Shown: one piece after another, positions 14,002 to 16,478 of the stretch | Position numbering within the stretch: position 1 is the stretch's first letter | How the letters are laid out: each line of letters begins with the position of its first letter | Made by a program: the position numbers and the translations under genes | Assembly: GCA_017640265.1 (NCBI GenBank) | Contig: JAGFVZ010000017.1 | Location: 1-16,478, forward strand | Direction of reading: 5' to 3' | From: Anoxypelagibacter denitrificans | GTDB lineage: Bacteria; Pseudomonadota; Alphaproteobacteria; Pelagibacterales; Pelagibacteraceae | DNA: 16,478 nt | Notes under the pieces: model-generated | What the model was told of the DNA's origin: nothing | What the model saw: the letters and a program-made list of their open reading frames with translations, nothing else | Database searches by the model: none

Positions 14002-15164
14002 TGAAATCAAATAGTTATTTTTTTACAAGCGAATCAGTTTCTGAAGGACATCCAGACAAAGTGTGTGATCGTATTTCAGATATGGTTGTTGATACTTATC
14101 TTGCCCAAGAACCTTATTCAAGAGTTGCATGTGAAACTTTAACAACAACAAATAAAGTTATTTTAGCCGGGGAAACACGAGGACCCGAAATTAAAAAAGA
14201 TGAACTTATACAAAAGGTTCGTAGCTGTATTAAAGACATAGGATACGAACAAAAAGGATTTCACTGGAAAAATTGTAATATTGATGTTCATTTACATTCT
14301 CAATCTTCAGATATAGCAATGGGAGTTGACTCGAAAGGGAACAAAGATGATGGAGCTGGAGATCAAGGTATAATGTTTGGATACGCATGTGACGAAACAG
14401 AAGTTTTGATGCCAGCACCAATTTATTATTCGCATAAAATTTTAGAATTAATGGCTATAGATAGAAAAAAAGGAATTGCAGACAAATTAGAACCAGATTC
14501 AAAAAGCCAAGTTACGATGATGTATGAAAATGGGAAACCAACTAAAGTAACTTCTGTTGTAATTTCAACTCAACATTCCTCAAAAATTAATCAGTCTCAA
14601 GTTAAAGAAATTGTCCGTCCATATTTAGAAAAATCAATTCCAAAAGATTTATTATCAGGATTAAAAGAAGATGAATTTTATGTTAATCCAACGGGCCAAT
14701 TTATAATTGGCGGTCCTGATGGAGACACAGGTCTTACTGGAAGAAAAATTATTGTTGACACTTACGGAGGAGCTGCGCCTCATGGAGGAGGTGCTTTTTC
14801 TGGAAAAGATCCAAGTAAAGTTGATAGATCAGCTGCTTATGCTGCAAGATATGTTGCAAAAAATGTAGTTGCCTCCAAAATTGCAAACAAATGTTTAATA
14901 CAATTAGCATACGCTATTGGAGTTTCAAAACCTTTGTCAATTTATGTTAATCTTTTTGACGGTGATGAGAAAAAATCAAAACATGTACAAAAGTTAATCA
15001 AAGATAATTTTGATTTAAGTCCCAGAGGCATTCGAGAGATGCTTTCTCTAAACAGGCCTATTTATGAATGTACATCTGCGTATGGTCATTTTGGAAGAAA
15101 ACCAGGTCCGGATGGCTCTTTTTCTTGGGAAAAAACTGATAAAACTAGTATTTTTGAAAAGTAA
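14001..15164 (+). CDS. metK: S-adenosylmethionine synthetase
   Basis: A 387-residue cytoplasmic enzyme making SAM from methionine and ATP; the length is normal. The N-terminal signature is FTSESVSEGHPDKVCDRISD (about 8-27). GAGDQGIMFGYA at about 117-128 is the adenine-side hexapeptide block. FIIGGPDGDTGLTGRKI and VDTYGGAAPHGGGAFSGKDPSKVDRSAAYAAR (about 234-282) hold the phosphate and metal residues. The enzyme supplies SAM to MiaB in the same run and to RsmI at the left edge. It starts in the lnt stop (TAATG) and is the last gene of the run that begins with tsaB. It is followed by a 103-nt leader carrying a terminator hairpin; the frequently associated trmB and rimP are absent. Its codon use is less extreme than that of lnt, as expected for a highly expressed gene. 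Confidence 0.98.
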   Translation: MKSNSYFFTSESVSEGHPDKVCDRISDMVVDTYLAQEPYSRVACETLTTTNKVILAGETRGPEIKKDELIQKVRSCIKDIGYEQKGFHWKNCNIDVHLHSQSSDIAMGVDSKGNKDDGAGDQGIMFGYACDETEVLMPAPIYYSHKILELMAIDRKKGIADKLEPDSKSQVTMMYENGKPTKVTSVVISTQHSSKINQSQVKEIVRPYLEKSIPKDLLSGLKEDEFYVNPTGQFIIGGPDGDTGLTGRKIIVDTYGGAAPHGGGAFSGKDPSKVDRSAAYAARYVAKNVVASKIANKCLIQLAYAIGVSKPLSIYVNLFDGDEKKSKHVQKLIKDNFDLSPRGIREMLSLNRPIYECTSAYGHFGRKPGPDGSFSWEKTDKTSIFEK

Positions 15165-15182
15165 TTCTTGAAAAAATATTAA
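15154..15182 (+). promoter_or_regulatory. Candidate promoter for the nusA leader
   Basis: TTGAAA (15154-15159), a 17-base spacer and TATTAA (15177-15182), starting inside the last codons of metK. Initiation near 15189 would give a leader that contains a small stem (CCAG/CTGG at 15201-15213) and then the terminator hairpin. A second weaker possibility is TTGAAA at 15168 with TAGATA at 15191, also with a 17-base spacer. Confidence 0.4.
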
Positions 15183-15221
15183 ATATAAATTAGATAGATA
15201 CCAGATTACCTGGAAGAGATG

Positions 15222-15247
15222 AAATGGGCTTTTGCCCATTTTTTTTT
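15222..15247 (+). terminator. Rho-independent terminator, possibly an attenuator before nusA
   Basis: The stem AAATGGGC (15222-15229), loop TTTT and GCCCATTT (15234-15241) are followed by an unbroken T run to 15247. Four G-C pairs in DNA this A/T-rich make it the clearest terminator in the window. It lies 58 nt after the metK stop and only 20 nt before the nusA ATG. It could end the metK transcript, but a nusA promoter hardly fits downstream of it, so readthrough control is likely. Confidence 0.85.
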
Positions 15248-15267
15248 AGGTATAACAAAAAAACATT

Positions 15268-16478
15268 ATGTTAAATAGAGGTTTAGATAAACAAGAGCTT
15301 TTAAGAATAGTTGATTCCGTGGCAACTGAAAAGTCTATTGATAAGGAAATTATATTAAACTCCATGGAGACAGCAATTCAAAAAGCTGCCTATAGTAGAT
15401 TTGGCTCAGATAATGAGATTGAGGCTACAATTAACAGAGATAATGGCAGTATCAAAATCCAAAAAGTTCTTCAAATAGTCGAAAAAGTCGAAGACCCTAT
15501 AAGGGAAATATCGCTTAAAGATGCTAGCTTGCGTGACAGAAAAAACAAAGATTTAAAAGTTGGTGATAAAGTTTATGAAGAATTACCCCAAGTTGATTTT
15601 GGTAGAATAGCTGCACAAAGCGCAAAACAAGTTATATCCCAAAGAGTTAGAGAAGCAGAAAAAAATAGACAATACGAAGATTTTATAAACAAACAAGGTC
15701 AGATTTTAAGCGGCATAATAAAAAGACTAGAATATGGTAATGTTATTGTGGATCTTGGCAGAGCTGAAAGTATAATCAGAAAAGAAGAATTAATACCAAG
15801 AGAAATTTTGAAAAACGGAGATAGAATCAAGGCTTTTTGTTACGAAGTAAAGAAAGATATAAAGGGACACCAAATATTTTTATCTCGCGCCCATCCACAA
15901 TTTTTAGCAGCATTATTTTTTCAAGAAGTTCCAGAAATATATGAAGGCATAATTGAAATCAAATCTGTTTCTAGAGATCCAGGAAGTAGAGCTAAAATAT
16001 GCGTGAATTCAAAAGACTCATCTCTTGATCCGGTCGGAGCTTGTGTTGGTATGCGAGGCAGCAGAGTGCAAACCGTAGTAAATGAATTACATGGAGAAAA
16101 AATAGACATTATTAAATGGACTGAGGATTTGCCAACTTTAGTAGCAGAGTCGTTATCTCCAGCAGAAATACAAAAAGTTTTAATAGACGAACAAAACAAA
16201 AGAATAGATGTAATTTTATCTGAAGAAAATTTAAGTAAAGCTATTGGCAGAAGAGGCCAAAATGTAAGACTAGCTTCTAAGTTAATTAATTATGAAATAG
16301 ATATATTGACTGACAAAGAAGATTCAGAAAGAAGACAGGCTGACTTCAAAGAAAGAACTGAAATTTTTGTAAATAATTTAGAAGTTGATGAGACTCTAGG
16401 TCAATTATTAGTATCAGAAAATTTTCAAAATATCGAAGAAATTGCGAACTCTAAGATTGAAGATATTTCGAAAATTGA
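15268..16478 (+). CDS. nusA: Transcription termination/antitermination factor NusA (partial, 3' end cut)
   Basis: 403 codons are visible, running off the right edge with no stop. NusA binds RNA polymerase and modulates pausing, intrinsic termination and rRNA antitermination. Domains in order are: the N-terminal RNAP-binding domain (1-125, with IDKEIILNSMETAIQKAAYSRFG and VYEELPQVDFGRIAAQSAKQ), an S1 domain (about 143-205, GIIKRLEYGNVIVDLG), KH1 with DPVGACVGMRGSRVQ (254-268), and KH2 with the GRRG loop at 327-330 in LSKAIGRRGQNVRLASKL. After that come the first residues of the acidic C-terminal repeat region (EVDETLGQLLVSENF...). The ATG at 15268 gives the standard start (LNRGLDKQELLRIVDSVATEKSID). 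The gene follows the leader terminator directly; rimP, which precedes nusA in most bacteria, is not present. Confidence 0.97.
   Translation, partial: MLNRGLDKQELLRIVDSVATEKSIDKEIILNSMETAIQKAAYSRFGSDNEIEATINRDNGSIKIQKVLQIVEKVEDPIREISLKDASLRDRKNKDLKVGDKVYEELPQVDFGRIAAQSAKQVISQRVREAEKNRQYEDFINKQGQILSGIIKRLEYGNVIVDLGRAESIIRKEELIPREILKNGDRIKAFCYEVKKDIKGHQIFLSRAHPQFLAALFFQEVPEIYEGIIEIKSVSRDPGSRAKICVNSKDSSLDPVGACVGMRGSRVQTVVNELHGEKIDIIKWTEDLPTLVAESLSPAEIQKVLIDEQNKRIDVILSEENLSKAIGRRGQNVRLASKLINYEIDILTDKEDSERRQADFKERTEIFVNNLEVDETLGQLLVSENFQNIEEIANSKIEDISKI

Noticed and set aside
15197..15247. Known riboswitch (such as a SAM-type aptamer) in the metK/nusA gap
   Set aside because: The leader is too short and lacks any aptamer core I can recognise; only a 4-bp stem and a terminator are visible, and it lies downstream of metK.
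15921..16199. 92-codon minus-strand frame inside nusA
   Set aside because: The opposite strand encodes the NusA KH1 region, which is clearly conserved.
1..16478. CRISPR array, insertion sequence, prophage, toxin-antitoxin or defence island
   Set aside because: No spaced direct repeats, transposase, integrase or typical defence domains were seen; gene content is conserved housekeeping.

Overview
The window is about 16.5 kb of very A+T-rich, densely packed chromosomal DNA. Gene content, gene order and the A/T-only codon preference fit a free-living alphaproteobacterium with a streamlined genome, most likely SAR11 (Pelagibacterales) or a similarly reduced marine lineage. That placement is inferred from protein character and synteny; no rRNA or tRNA gene is present to fix it. 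All recognisable genes are housekeeping or envelope genes. I found no transposase, phage gene, CRISPR array, integrase or defence/secretion cassette, and no convincing undescribed multi-gene system.

Layout. (1) 1-773, + strand: the 3' end of a probable rsmI and a BON-domain lipoprotein, overlapping by 11 nt. (2) 770-3055, - strand: a malic enzyme/phosphotransacetylase fusion (maeB), tail-to-tail with the lipoprotein. (3) 3130-5669, + strand: murJ and trpS, translationally coupled, with a short divergent promoter region facing maeB. (4) 5709-7523, + strand: a damaged stretch containing an Nfu/NifU-type Fe-S protein with two opposite single-base frame breaks, a 55-codon ORF, a membrane-anchor fragment without a normal start, and a Bax-like glucosaminidase domain. 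(5) 7525-8568, - strand: an exported polysaccharide deacetylase. (6) 8537-15164, + strand: one tight operon-like run, tsaB-fur-miaB-phoH-ybeY-lnt-metK, with gaps of 20 nt or less and several stop/start overlaps. (7) 15165-15267: a short leader with a likely promoter and a strong intrinsic-terminator hairpin. (8) 15268-end: nusA, cut by the window edge.

How the genes fit together. The long run joins tRNA modification (TsaB for t6A, MiaB for ms2i6A), rRNA maturation (YbeY, with RsmI at the left edge), metal-responsive regulation (Fur), lipoprotein maturation (Lnt) and S-adenosylmethionine supply (MetK). MiaB and RsmI both consume SAM. Compared with the usual alphaproteobacterial order, several neighbours are absent at tight junctions: mutS and glnD (between maeB and murJ), rimI (tsaB/fur), corC (ybeY/lnt), and trmB and rimP (metK/nusA). 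This fits genome reduction.

Most interesting observations: the cluster of reading-frame lesions confined to about 6135-6720 in an otherwise clean window; a perfect 19-bp palindrome at 6282-6300 with surrounding half-site copies; the probable attenuator directly before nusA; a perfect A/T-only hairpin that overlaps the murJ start codon; and the head-to-head overlap of the deacetylase and tsaB coding starts.
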